DNA of 64,000 bases from Cryptomeria japonica (taxonomy: Eukaryota; Streptophyta; Pinopsida; Cupressales; Cupressaceae). Below the pieces are notes generated by a model, which worked only from the letters and a program-made list of their open reading frames with translations, was not told where the DNA came from and ran no database searches. Location of the stretch: positions 631,641,041 to 631,705,040 of the forward strand of contig NC_081415.1 in NCBI RefSeq assembly GCF_030272615.1, read 5' to 3'. Shown here piece after piece: positions 20,463-32,860 of this stretch. Both the position numbers and the translations under genes were made by a program. Positions within the stretch are counted from its first letter, which is position 1. Each line of letters opens with the position of its first letter.

Positions 20463-22703
20463 TCATGAAATTAAATTTAAACATGTAAATTTATACGTAC
20501 CAATTTTGATCAATCCTGAAATATGGTCATAACCAATCGAAATCAATGGAGTGTCATCGAAAATTTCATCCTCATCTCCATCATTTGTATTAGTAACATC
20601 TAGTGGTACCAATTTCCATGCATTGACATATCCATGTTCCTGGTTGTTGCATTCATCAGAGTTTTCAGAATTGTAATTAAAATAAAAGCATGAGTAATCT
20701 CTAGTGTACAATGACCACATGCAACTATTTGTACTCACAAAAGAATGCAAAGACCTTGTTTTCTCTACCCTCTTCCATCCATGCATTTATCTTCTATCCA
20801 CATCTTCAAAACATAAAAAAATAATTTACATATAAATTTTTCAATTCAATATTAAGTATTTCAATTTTAGAGTAATTTGAAAACATGAAATAAAATCAAA
20901 TTTTGAAAGATTGTGCATACTTGATATCTCCCAAACACTCTATATGGTACAAATTTATCTGATCTTCATGATGTACTAGTCTCATTTGGTACAAAGTGCA
21001 TCTTGCACAATTCAACTACATCATGTGCATCTTTTATATGAAATCCCTGATAATTCATTAGATACTTTCTTAAAGCACATTTGATGCAAGCTCTTGCACC
21101 ACCATGCTCACCCTTTCCATGTCCACTCTCGAAGAAAATCCAAACTTGTGGTATCTTTTGGTTTTGATGATATCTACATAGTGCATAAAAATACCTTGAT
21201 GATTTGAATTATGCTGCACATCCATCTGACCAAAAAAAATGGTTTTCAATTTTAATGCCCCTATTTTCCAAATATCCAAAAAACTTCTTAAAGCAATGTT
21301 CCACAAAATGTGTGTCATGCTCTTTATCATCACTAACATAAAATTGATATTCTTTCTTAATGGCCCATGCTTCAAATATAATTTCAACACCATTCACATC
21401 TAATTGTGCGTGTCGATAACACACTTGGACCATAATAGTGATATGCTTTGAAAAGTAGTATTTTGATTGAATCCATTTTTGATGAACAAAAGTAATTTTT
21501 TGCAAAGTTGACAACCGATAAAATTATTCCAAGAGGGAAAGTGTCTCTTAGTGTTTGTAATTGTTGTACTTTCCACTTAGCAAAAAAATCATGACGTATA
21601 TAGGGTTGAATCAATTTACAAAAATTATCCATCAAGGTTCCAACAAGTATCTTCTCTTCTACATATTCTAACCTTGTGGATTCTTTCCCAAATTTTGTTT
21701 AAGACTTTATGTACTTGTAACTCTTACATTTTACCATCCTTTTCATGTTAGTATCTTCATTTCTCAATGGGAATTTAGCCAAATTACCACAAGTTTCACA
21801 ATTTCCATTTATGCAATCTATTTGACCTATTGCATTATCATCTGATTTGTCACATAAAATTGATACTATGCACTGACTTGGTTGTTTAGGGGGAGAATTT
21901 TGAAAACCATCACTTCTTCTATCATCTTTCAAAACACTTGATAGTAGAGATCAAATTCAATATGTTTTGTATGTAGCACAAATTTATTAGGCCCAATACT
22001 ATGTTTGATAACATCTCTACTATTTGATGAAGGACAAGTATGATCAATCCAAAATGTAGTGATCAAGTTCCTAACTCCATCTTCAATCATGTTAGAATGA
22101 GGAGCTCTACACAACACATTATTGCCCAATCGCCTTCCAATGTACTATCATCCAAATTCATTCTCATTTTCACATAATGTGATATTTTCTTCCTACTATA
22201 TCCAATCTCAGATGAAAGTGAGGAGATTTATCTTTTTTGGGACATTTTTTATCATTTAAAATAGATGTCAATATCACTCTTCTTGAAATGGTCTTATCTA
22301 TAGATCTAGACTGTTTCCCAATTGAACCCAAACCATCCTTAACATTTTCAACAATATCTTTTTGTAGGTTAGAAAATTTCCTCCTTTTGAATGTTGTATC
22401 TACACCCAACAATTTTAATGGCTCTTTTAACTCATTATTAAGAAGTTAAATTGATAATAGCTGGGCTTTTTCAAGTGTATCAAGATTCTCAAACTAAGCA
22501 ATTATTTTATTTGACTTTTTATTCAATATCCTCCTATTAGTATATGTAGATTGGCCTACATAATATCTCAATTTCTCCACATCCATTTCAATTAAATGAT
22601 CTAAGTTTCTAGAAATATTTTTTCTCTTTACACATTGAGCTATATCCATATTCTCATTCATACTCGTAGAAGGAAGCAATATTGACCCTTCTCCAACATC
22701 CAT
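20463..22703 (-). pseudogene. Decayed transposase-like gene (SDGCA/HGKGEHGG family)
   Basis: From 22703 down to 20463, pieces in changing frames keep one protein order. The start is MDVGEGSILLPSTSM. SNLQKDIVENVKDGLG, NVLCRAPHSNMIEDGVRNL, a Cys pair region CINGNCETCGN and FPLGIILSVVNFAKNYFC follow. Next come FYVSDDKEHDTHFVEHCF and WSDGCAA, a TAA in place of the next codon, then FKSSRYFYALC, WIFFESGHGKG and EHGGARACIK (about 21235-21080). The C-terminus (AWKLVPLDVTNTND) is at 20786-20600, after a possible GT-AG intron (20920-20804). The SDG...QFK...HGKG...GG pattern recalls a family seen in moss, algal and animal genomes whose members look like RNase H-fold transposases. That link is from memory and I cannot name the superfamily. 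Numerous stops and frameshifts make it a pseudogene. Confidence 0.6.
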
Positions 22704-22879
22704 TGCTTGAGCTTCTCAGTGTTGAGAACAAGCTACACAAAAACCAATTTTTTTAAATTTTTTTAAAAATCTAGATAGTATAAATTTAATTATAATGACT
22801 AAAGGGGATGGATGGAGAGAGTAGATAGATCTAGAAAGAGAGATCGATAAGTAAAGATGCATACTTGTCTGAGCTTGGG

Positions 22880-23177
22880 CATGAGAACTTCACTTAGTTA
22901 ACCTAGGTTATAGAACGTGCGTTCATGACATACTAAAGAATCCCCCTATTTTAAAAAAATATTGGCCTAAACTCCTTTTTTTCACCCCTTCCCAATACAC
23001 ATCCTAAATTAAAAGCCCCACTATTTTATCTAGATATTGTTTTTTTTTCATCGCCCAAATTAAAATCCCTTCTATTTTCACTGACAAGAAATATATTGTA
23101 CCTTCATTTTTGGGATATTAAACACCCCAATATGAATCCACATGATATAATATTGCCTAGCCAGTGAATCCCCCGTG
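22880..23177 (+). mobile_element. MITE, hAT-like, copy 1
   Basis: This about 298-bp insert is a diverged copy of the one at 41186-41457, sharing for example AAAGAATCCCCCTA and TTGCCTAGCCAGTGAA. Imperfect terminal inverted repeats (CATGAGAACTTCACT at the left, AGTGAATCCCCCGTG at the right) are flanked by AGCTTGGG (22872-22879) and AGCTTCGG (23178-23185), an 8-bp duplication with one change. An 8-bp duplication and short inverted ends fit the hAT superfamily. It lies in a duplicated copy of the 5' end of the transposase-like gene (compare ACCCTTCTCCAAC at about 22685 and 23190). Confidence 0.75.
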
Positions 23178-23312
23178 AGCTTCGGCTGACCCTTCTCCAA
23201 CTTCTGTAGCTTGAGTTTCTGCATGAGCTTGTGCTTGTAGAGTGCTATCTACAAACTAAATAAATTTACAAAAAAGAACAATAATTATCACCTAGATTGA
23301 AGACTTAGAAAA

Positions 23313-24500
<1,188 letters not shown>

Positions 24501-25163
24501 TAATCACCATCAATCTCTATTATATTTTTTATTTTATTAATTTAAGTGGGTTGATGAATTATAAATTGTAAAGATGCGTACCTATTTTCTTCCTATGATA
24601 TCTTGCTAATTCTTGTTCAAGACGTCTTCATTCTATTTTAGGTGAATACTTTCGCGCAATCTTATTTACCCTTCTCCTTCTATTTTCCATCTCCTTCCTT
24701 TAAAAAATGCCTTATGAAAATTCCACACCAACAAAATTCACTTCAAAATGCCTTCTTTGTGAAAAATTTGAATTATCCCTCAAATTTTATATGTAAAAAA
24801 TTAAAAAAAAGCTTCTAGATTTATATGAAATTGTTCATAGCCAAAAATTTTTTAAAATTGGCCGATAGCGATTTCTATCGAACGTTGGCAGTTAAAATAG
24901 GCCATGTTTGATATAACATGGTCATTATAACAAAATTTGGGCCAAGGAGTTCGATAGAACATGGGTTCAATCAAACCCTAAAAGGTTTTATGAAACCCCT
25001 TTCGATAGAACATATGTTCTATCAAACCTCCTTGTTAGAGGTCTCTTCCCCAAACTCTCCTAGTTTTTGCATTTATTTCGAGCCTTTGATGCTCAAATTG
25101 GGTGCTCAGATGGATCAATCTTGACAAACCCAAATGCATGATAGTAGTACTCAAAGCGAGATT
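24501..25163. other. No gene seen; left flank of Copia-1
   Basis: No coding region is recognisable. GTTCGATAGAACAT, TTCGATAGAACAT and TGTTCTATCAAAC recur around 24948-25026 as short direct and inverted copies. The last five bases, AGATT (25159-25163), are the left target duplication of the Copia element. Confidence 0.5.
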
Positions 25164-26376
25164 TGTTGGAAAATTGGAGGAATTGATTATGTGTTGCATT
25201 GATGGTTTGTGATTGATGGAAACACTGACTGTTTTGGTTGTTTACCAGTTTTCGATAGGTTTCAGTAGAGCGGTTGGATTATGATATTGATCCGGTATGC
25301 TCCTATATGCTTCAGTTTTTGGAATTGGTTTGGATATTTCATTCATGCTATTCAGATGTGTATCACGATTAGTTGGTTTGGGATTTGATGACTCAGGAGC
25401 TATCATTTGTTCTAGTAAGCCTTTTGGTCACCGGTAAGGGTTCTACTGGTAGAGCTTTGTTAAAGATCTTTTTATGCATGTGATAAGTGGTGTTGGCGTG
25501 GTTTCTATATGTCTTTCAAGATGTTTTTGGTTATCTTGTTCATTTTCATGTTGATCGGTGGTGTTGGATTTGGGTCCGGACCTAATGCTATCTCAGCTAG
25601 GTTATGGACTGGTTTATGTAACGTGTTGGTGGATGATCCTAATGCATTTCCAGTTGGATCTATTGATTGATTATGTTGTTTCGGTATTAGGCCTACTTGG
25701 TTGATAATTAGATTGAGGGTTTATGTTATGAATTTATTATATTATCTTTTAGGTGGCCGACCTAATTGTTTAGGTCCCAGGTTGGTATAAATATGATGTA
25801 AGATCTCTTTGTAGATCATGGGCATATATTCATGGGTTTTTGGGATATAGGATATCTATGTGCGAATAAGGTTGTAATCATATGCAGAGGTTTTGGTCGA
25901 TCATAGGTGATCAAATTGGGTTGGTGAAAGAGGTTTAAGACCTCTGGTACTGAGCTTAACTGGAACTATATTCAGACATAGGAGATTCTATTCTTGCAGT
26001 TCACTCTTCTTTCCAGATTGTAGTTTGGATTTATTTTGTACTCAATGAGGCTCCTTTTGTGATGAGAAGTGCACTCTAGGTTGTTGGCCTTCCTGCATGT
26101 GTCGGCCCCTCTTTTTGTAATCACATACTACATAATATTATCTAGACTATGGGTAGGCTTCCCACCATGTTTTTTCCCTTTACCAAGTTTTCCACGTACA
26201 AATCTTGGTGTTATCTTTTGTGGATGGTTGGTAAATGTTCTATGGATTATATGTGTGCTTAACTATTATATTTTCTATTCCGGTAATAAGGTTTTAATGC
26301 TTAAAGTTCTATAATCTGTTAACAACTGATTCACCCCCCCTCTTAGTTGTTCATCAGTTATTTGAGTTGTCTAACA
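25164..26376 (+). repeat. Copia-1 5' LTR
   Basis: It begins TGTTGG and ends CTAACA. Internal landmarks shared with the other Copia-type LTRs here are CCTTCCTGCATGTG (about 26087), a TTTTTCCCTTTACC box (about 26170) and GATTCACCCCCCCTCTTAG near the 3' end. Confidence 0.95.
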
Positions 26377-26378
26377 AT

Positions 26379-26390
26379 TGGTATCAAAGC
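26379..26390 (+). promoter_or_regulatory. Copia-1 primer-binding site
   Basis: TGGTATCAAAGC starts two bases after the 5' LTR. It differs by one base from the usual site complementary to the 3' end of initiator methionine tRNA, which primes minus-strand DNA synthesis in plant Copia elements. Confidence 0.85.
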
Positions 26391-26432
26391 CTGGTCCTCT
26401 CTGCAGAAGCTTAACCACTTGAGGAAGATCCT

Positions 26433-27420
26433 ATGGCATCCAATAGTTCAAGTTCATCAAGTTCATGTGCATCTTTTTTCCGGAGAGAAATTCCTAGGCT
26501 TGATGGAAAAAATTACAGAGTATGGAAGATTCAGATGGAGATTCATCTGAGATGTCTTAGTAAGGATATTTGGGAGATCACTAAGAAAGGATATATACCT
26601 CATAATACAACATCTGGCAATCCTCCTTCGACAGGCTTGGATAAGGAAATTGAAAATGATTGCAGAGCTAGAGAAGCCCTTTTGTGTGCACTTTTTGATC
26701 AGCAAGTTATGGGACTAACCGACAAATCAATGACAAAGGTTATATGGGATAAATTGGAGACTGAATGAAGGTGGCCCTACTATTAAAATTGATAAACTTG
26801 ATGGTTACCGAGTGAGATATGTGAACCTAAATATGAAAGAAGATGAAAGGATTACTACTTTTATGGGGAGAGTTAATGAAATTATTCCGAGAATTCAGTG
26901 TTGTAGTGGATCTTTGAGCGAAGATGAAATAGTTTCTAAAGTATTTAGAGCTTTGCCACTGGCTTATAAGATGAAGGCTACAACAATTAATGGGTTGAGA
27001 ACAATGGCAAACACCTTTGTTAATAGGGATACCTTGGTTGGGAAGTTATCTGCTTTTGAGCTTGAGGAATTTGGTCCTTCTGGAGTTGCAAAATCTGAAC
27101 CTGCTTTTCATGCATCTACATCATCTAATGACAAGAGTGATTGGAAAGCCTTATACGCTAAGGAACTGGAGGAAATGAAGAAAGAAGATGAAGAGTTTGA
27201 GCAACTTGAAGCCCTATTTTCTAGAAGAGTACCTAAAGATCCGACATGAAGTAAGTATGAAGGAAAATCACCTTTTAAATGTTTCACATGTAATAAGATA
27301 GGTCATTTTGCATCTAGATTTCCTAAAAGGAATTCAAGATTTGAGGAAAGAGCTAGAATATCTCTTAGGCCTATCCATGATTACCAAAACAAGCATAAGT
27401 ACAAGAGGAACAAAGAAAAA
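26433..27420 (+). pseudogene. Copia-1 gag
   Basis: The frame opens MASNSSSSSSSCASF and then IPRLDGKNYRVWKIQMEIHL, the UBN2/DUF4219 gag start. After WDKLE a frameshift near 26765 moves to the frame GGPTIKIDKLDGYRVRY through ERITTFMGRVNEI and VFRALPLAYKMK. It stops at 27247-27249 before the zinc knuckle CFTCNKIGHFASRF (about 27280-27321), where the last Cys is replaced by Phe. Gag forms the particle that holds element RNA. Confidence 0.9.
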
Positions 27421-27447
27421 TCATGCTACTATGGAGATGAGGAAGGT

Positions 27448-27918
27448 GTGACTGATTCTGATGATGAACCATCACAAGATTCAGCTAGTGGATCTAGTAA
27501 TGGAAAGGAATGGGTATTCTTGGTTATCAAGGAAGATGATTCAGTACCTGAAGAAAAGGCCCTTGCTGCTAAAGTTGAAGACAAGGATGAATGGGTGATA
27601 GATAGTGGGTGTTCATATCATATGATTGGAGATAAAAGAAAGTTTTCATCTTTGCAAGAATTTGATGGCGGTCTGGTTAGATTTGGAGATGGAAAACCAT
27701 GCATGATCAAGGGAAGATGAACTATATCATTGGATGGTAAGCATGATACTGATAATGTTTATTATGTTGAAGGTTTAAGGCATAATATTTTGAGTGTAGG
27801 AAAGTTGTTGGATAAGGGATCTCAATTACAGTTCAAGGATGGAAAATGCAAGATTATTAATAGTTCTGGATTGGAGATTGCAACCAGTACTCAGACTAAA
27901 GGTAACTATTTCATTTGA
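27448..27918 (+). pseudogene. Copia-1 protease
   Basis: EWVIDSGCSYHMIGDKRKF carries the aspartic protease DSG motif in the Copia setting (DSGCSxHM). The same frame continues past a TGA at 27718-27720 into HNILSVGKLLDKG and ends at a second TGA at 27916-27918. The protease would cut the gag-pol polyprotein. Only nonsense changes separate these parts. Confidence 0.9.
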
Positions 27919-28790
27919 ACTCTAGTGAGAAGACATGTTTGGTTGCACAAATTGATGAGAGTTGGATATGGCATAAGAGGTTGTGTCATATATGTAAATT
28001 TTGATTGTATTGTAAAGATCAGTTCTACTAAGGTAGTTAGAGATATACCTAAGATTGTGAAGCCCTATAATCAGTATGTAAGGAATGTCAAATGGGAAAG
28101 CAAGTCTGAACTTCTTTTAAGAGTATACAAGATAAATCTAATGATGCTCTTGATCTTATTCATACTAATTTGTTTGGTCCTGCTAGAATCAAAAGTTTTC
28201 AGGGTGATAGATATTTTATGCCAATTGTTGATGACTATTATAGAATGATGTGGGTTACTTTTCTAAGGGAGAAATATGAAGCATTCAAAAATTTAAGATC
28301 TTTAAAGCTAAAGTTGAGATAGAGACAGGATTGAAGATTAAATACTTAAGGTCTGATCAGGGTGGAGAATTCACATCCGGTGAATTTAACAGTTATTGTG
28401 AAAAGAATGGGATAATGAGACAATTATCTAAACCCCGAACACCTCAACAGAATGGAGATGTGGAAAGGAAGAACAAAACTATCTTGTATGCGGCTAGAAC
28501 TATGATTATGGAAGCTAATATACCTCATATCTATTGGAGAGGAGTTTTGAGAACAATGGTATACACATTCAACATAGTTCATATCAAAGGAGACACTAAT
28601 AAGACATCTTATGAGATATGGTTTGGTCATACACTTACAATTAAGTATTTTAGAATCTTTGGTAGTAAATGCTATATCAAAAGAGATGATTCCATTGGAA
28701 AGTTTGATCCTAGATGTGATGAAGGGATATTTATTGGTTATTCTAATGAAAGAAAAGCATATAGATTTTATAACAAAATATTACAGTGAA
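27919..28790 (+). pseudogene. Copia-1 integrase
   Basis: The zinc-binding HHCC region is readable in pieces (WIWHKRLCHI, then VCKECQMG in another frame). The catalytic core begins DLIHTNLFGPARIKSFQGDR; the first of the D,D,E residues, in the HTD block, is Asn here. VDDYYR keeps the second and QQNGDVERKN keeps the Glu. The C-terminal part IFGSKCYIKRD and GIFIGYSNERKAYRFYN is intact up to 28789. Frameshifts lie near 27985 and 28080-28330. Integrase would join element DNA to the 5-bp staggered target. Confidence 0.9.
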
Positions 28791-29149
28791 TTGTGGAGAG
28801 CACTAATGTCAAGGTGGCTGAGGTGAACAAAAGTCAAATAAGAAATTATGAGAGAGAACCGGAACTGGAAATGATCATAACTGAACCGGTAGCACCTACA
28901 CCAAAACAGAATGTTGAACCTATTACTATAGTAGTATCAGGAAATTCAATAGTAATTGAAGATCAGAGCAAAGGAACATAAATTCATAAGACTCCTACGT
29001 ATGTTAGGTTAAATCATTCAGAAGATCAGATCATTGGAGACAAGAATAAAGGAGTGATGACAAGAAGAAGGTTGGCAGCTGATGAGTTATGTTTAATTTC
29101 TAAAATTAAACTAGCATTAGTAATTGAAGCATGCAAAGATGAATGTTGG

Positions 29150-30240
29150 ATAAAAGATATGGAAGAGGAATTAGATTAGATAGAAAAGAATAATACATGG
29201 ACTTTAGTTCCTCGACCTAAAAATAAGAATGTTATTGGAATTAAATGGGTTTTTAGGAATAAATTGAATGAATATGAACAAGTTGTGAGGAATAAGGCTA
29301 GATTGGTTTGTAAAGGATATTCTCAGAAGGAAGGAATTGTTTGTGATGAGACTTTTTCTCCGGTAGCTAGGATTGAAGTTGTGAGATTGTTTCTTGCTTA
29401 TGCTGCCCATCAGAACTACAAGGTTTATTAGATGGATGTTAAGTGTGCATTTCTAAATGGAGATCTTGAAGAGGAAGTTTACATTGAGCATCTTGATGGA
29501 TTTTCACTTTCAGATGACAAAAACATGGTTTGCAGGTTAAGGAAATCTTTATATGGATTGAAACAAGCCCTTAGAGCTTGGTATGCAAGATTGGATAAAT
29601 ATCTTTTGAAGCTTGGTTTCACTAAAGGTAATGCTGACAATAATTTATATTATAAGATCACTAATGATGACATATTGATTGTTGAATTATTTGTTGATGA
29701 TATCATTTTTGGAGGTGAGGATAAGTTATGTATGAAATTCTCTGATAATATGAAGAATGAATTTAAGATGTCCATGATTTGGGAGATGAAATTTTTCTTA
29801 GGTTTGCAGATTACTTAGACTGATAAATGTATTTTCATCTATCAAACTAAGTATGCTAGGGAGTTGTTGAAGAAATTTGGTATGGAAAATTCTAAACCAG
29901 TTGGTATTCCTATGGTTACAAGTGAGAAATTGACTAAGATAGATGCATCAGCACCGGTAAATCCTACAAGTTACAAGTCTATGATTGGAGGTTTATTATA
30001 TCTTACTCGGACTAGAATGGATATAATGAATGTAGTTTGTATTGTATCAAGATATCAGAGTGATCCTAGAGAGAATCATGAGAGTGCGGTGAAAAGGATT
30101 GTCAGGTATTTGCAAGAAACAACTGAATATGGTTTGTGGTATCCTAAAAATGATTATTTTACACTATGTGCATATACAAATATAGATTGGGCTCGAGATG
30201 TTGATGACTAAAAGAGCACATCCGGTGGAGCTTTCTTTCT
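29150..30240 (+). pseudogene. Copia-1 reverse transcriptase
   Basis: NNTWTLVPRPKNKNVIGIKW starts the Copia RT, followed by KARLVCKGYSQKEGI, FSPVARIEVVRLF and then, after a stop at about 29429-29431, MDVKCAFLNGDLEEEVY. CRLRKSLYGLKQALRAWY is next, and the catalytic FVDD is at 29690-29701 (YVDD in most relatives). A stop at about 29817 and the linker TSYKSMIGGLLYLTRTRMDI follow. Stops replace Gln at two sites (near 29177 and 29429). Confidence 0.93.
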
Positions 30241-30643
30241 TGGAAAGAAACTTGTTTCATAGATTAGCAAGAAGCAGTCATGTACCTCTTTATCTACTGT
30301 TGAAGCTGAGTATGTTGCTACTGCTACTAACTATAAACAAGTTCTATGAATGAAGAAAATGTTAAAGGATATAAGGGTGAATTGTAATGAACTGGTAGTT
30401 ATTCACTGTGATAACTCTGCTGCTATTGACATATCAAAGAATCCGGTATTTCATTCTAAGGCAAAACATATATCTATCAAGTATAACTTTTTGAAGGAGA
30501 AGGTGGAAGAAAATGAAGTCAGACTGGTTTATGTGAACACTAAAGAGCATATTGAAGATATCTTCACTAAAACTTTGCCTAAGGAATCATTTGAGTACTT
30601 TAGAGACAAATTAGGGGTTTCTGTCCCTCTGGTAGAGACTTGA
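30209..30643 (+). pseudogene. Copia-1 RNase H
   Basis: KSTSGGAFFLGKKLVS, STVEAEYVATATNYKQVL, VIHCDNSAAIDISKNPVFHS and VNTKEHIEDIFTKTLP show the full Copia RNase H with its acidic residues. Stops lie at about 30209, 30260 and 30347, the last two at usual Trp positions. The frame closes at 30641-30643. Confidence 0.92.
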
Positions 30644-30943
30644 GTGATGTTGATTGGCTTCAATCTCGTATGCATTTACTACTATTCATTCTGGATTGAT
30701 ATGTTGTTGCTACTACTCAGGGGGAGTAGTCAGCTATGTGGTTATGTGGAGAGATATATGTGAAAAATAGAGCTTAAAAGAATATCAGTCAAAGTGAGAC
30801 TAGAGCTTAACATGGATATATCATTCATGGGGGGAGTTTGTTAACTTCATTGTAATATCATCTTATGGGAGATTGTTGGTTGTCTTCCTTTGGGGGAGAC
30901 TTGTTTGACATTTCTTGGCACTTGGATGTTTTTCACATCTAGT

Positions 30944-31031
30944 GTTGCCATCAATGCCAAAGGGGGAGATTGTTGGCAAATTGGCGGAATTGATTATGTG
31001 TTGCATTGATGTTTTTGTCATTGATGGCAAC
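30944..31031 (+). promoter_or_regulatory. Copia-1 polypurine tract inside an inverted repeat
   Basis: The polypurine tract AAAGGGGGAGAT (30959-30970) directly precedes the 3' LTR and primes plus-strand DNA synthesis. GTTGCCATCAATG (30944-30956) upstream is perfectly complementary to CATTGATGGCAAC (31019-31031) inside the LTR, so RNA could fold with the tract in the loop. Confidence 0.8.
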
Positions 31032-32199
31032 ACTGACTATTTTGGTTGTTTACCAGTTTCTGGTAGGTTCCAATAGAGCAGTTGGATTATGATATTGATC
31101 CGGTATGCTTCGGTATGCTTTGGTTTGTGGAATTGGTTTGGATCTATCATTCATGCTATTTAGATGTGTATCATGATCAGGTGGTTTGGGATTTGATGAC
31201 TCAAGAGCTATCATTTGTTCTAGTAAGCCTTTTGGTCATTGGTAAGGGTTCTGCCAGTAGAACTTTGTTGAAGATATTTTGATGCACGTGATAAGTGGTG
31301 TTGGCGCGACTTCTAGATGGCTTTCAGGATGTTGTTGGTTATCTTGTTCATGTTCTTGTTGATTGGTGGTGTTGGATTTGGGTCTAGACCTAATGCTATC
31401 TCAGCTAGATAATGGACTGGTTTATGTAACGTGCTGGTGTATGATCTTGATGCGTTTCTGATTGGATCTATTGATTGAATTATGTTGTTTCAGTTTTAGG
31501 CCGACTTGGTTGATCATTGGATTGCGGGTTTATGTTATTAATTTATTATATTTATCTTTTAGGTGGCCGACCTAATTGTTTAGGTCCTGGGTTGGTATAA
31601 ATATGATGTAAGATCTCTTTGTAGATCATGGGCATATATTCCTAGGTTTTGGGGATATAGGATTATCTATGTGCGAATAAGGTTTTTATCATATGCAGAG
31701 GTTTTGGTCGATTATAGGTGATCGAATTGGGTTGGTGAAAGAGGTTTAAGACCTCTGGTACTGAGCTTACCCAGAACTGTATGTAGGCATAGGAGATGCT
31801 ATTCTTGCAGTTAACTCTTCTTTCCAAGTTGTAGAGTAGATTTATTTTGTAGTTAGTGAGGATCCTTTTGTGATGAGCAGTGCACTCTAGGATGTTGGCC
31901 TTCCTGCATGTGCAGGCCTCTCTTTTTGTAATCACATACTTACTGCAGAAGTATTATCTGACCATGGGTAAGCTTTCCACTGTGGTTTTTCCCTTTACCG
32001 GGTTTTCCACATACAAATCTTGGTGTTATCTTTTGTGGATGGTTGGTAAATGTTTTGTGGATTATATGTGTGCTTAACTGTTATATCTGCTATTCTAGTA
32101 ATAAGGTTTTAATGCTTAAAGTTTTATAATATGTTAACAATTGATTCACCCCCACCCCCCCCCTCTCAGTTGTTCACTGGTTATCTAAGCTGTCTAACA
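30971..32199 (+). repeat. Copia-1 3' LTR
   Basis: It begins TGTTGGCAAATTGG and ends CTAACA at 32199, followed by target duplication AGATT. It differs from the 5' LTR by scattered substitutions and small indels. Confidence 0.95.
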
Positions 32200-32219
32200 A
32201 GATTTCCAATTATTGTTAT

Positions 32220-32860
32220 TTTAATATATTGAGAACTTATTATGATTTTTTTTAGATTAATTAAACATAGGTTTCACACCAAACATCAACTTCTGTGTTC
32301 AATGCTTATGGAAAAATAGTAAATAAGTGAATTTAAAAAAAAAAAATCTATGTAATAGGTATTGAAGTTGTCTTTCCAACAAAAGAAAAAAAAATTGATA
32401 CATACACAACAAGTTACGATCTACCAAATGATTATATCTCAAAACTATAGTTAACTCAACTTCAAAACTTAATAAAATATAAATTACTAAAGATAATTTT
32501 ATAAAACCAATTGCAAACATTAGATATGGATTTTACAAAACTAAATTAAAAAAAAATCACATTCATATCTATTTTAGAAAAAATGTTATGCCTTACCAAA
32601 TGAGTATCACTCTTTAAAAATGTTTTTATTGTAAAAAACTAGTTTCTGAGGGAGATAAAAAAATGGATACAAATTGATTCCAAAAATTTTCAAAAAAATA
32701 TATTTATAATCTACACATAAAATGCCACAAATCGCTAGTTCACATCATCTACAAATTCCTTACGGTTTAGCAATATTAGGTGTCCGAATGTGAATTTTTT
32801 TTCTCAAAATGATTATTTCAATGTCAAAGTTGGCTAAAAAGTGCAACCCACTATTGTTGG
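32220..32860 (+). repeat. Dispersed about 640-bp repeat, copy 1
   Basis: This matches 35780-36410 in the same orientation (shared pieces ACATAGGTTT, CACCAAACATCA, GTCAAAGTTGGC, CCCACTATTGT) and 59274-59693 in inverted orientation. The repeat has no coding potential and its termini are not resolved. Confidence 0.75.

Larger units (their letters stand above)
25164..32199 (+). mobile_element. Complete Ty1/Copia retrotransposon (Copia-1), defective
   Basis: Two LTRs (25164-26376 and 30971-32199; 1213 and 1229 bp, TG...CA) enclose gag, protease, integrase, reverse transcriptase and RNase H in Copia order. The flanks are a perfect 5-bp duplication, AGATT, at 25159-25163 and 32200-32204. A primer-binding site and polypurine tract are in place. 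Integrase precedes RT, which defines Copia. Coding frames carry at least seven stops and two or more frameshifts. By eye the LTRs are roughly nine-tenths identical, so the insertion is not young. Confidence 0.96.

Noticed and set aside
20233-20532. Cys-Val repeat protein
   Set aside because: Translation of a TG/TATG microsatellite.
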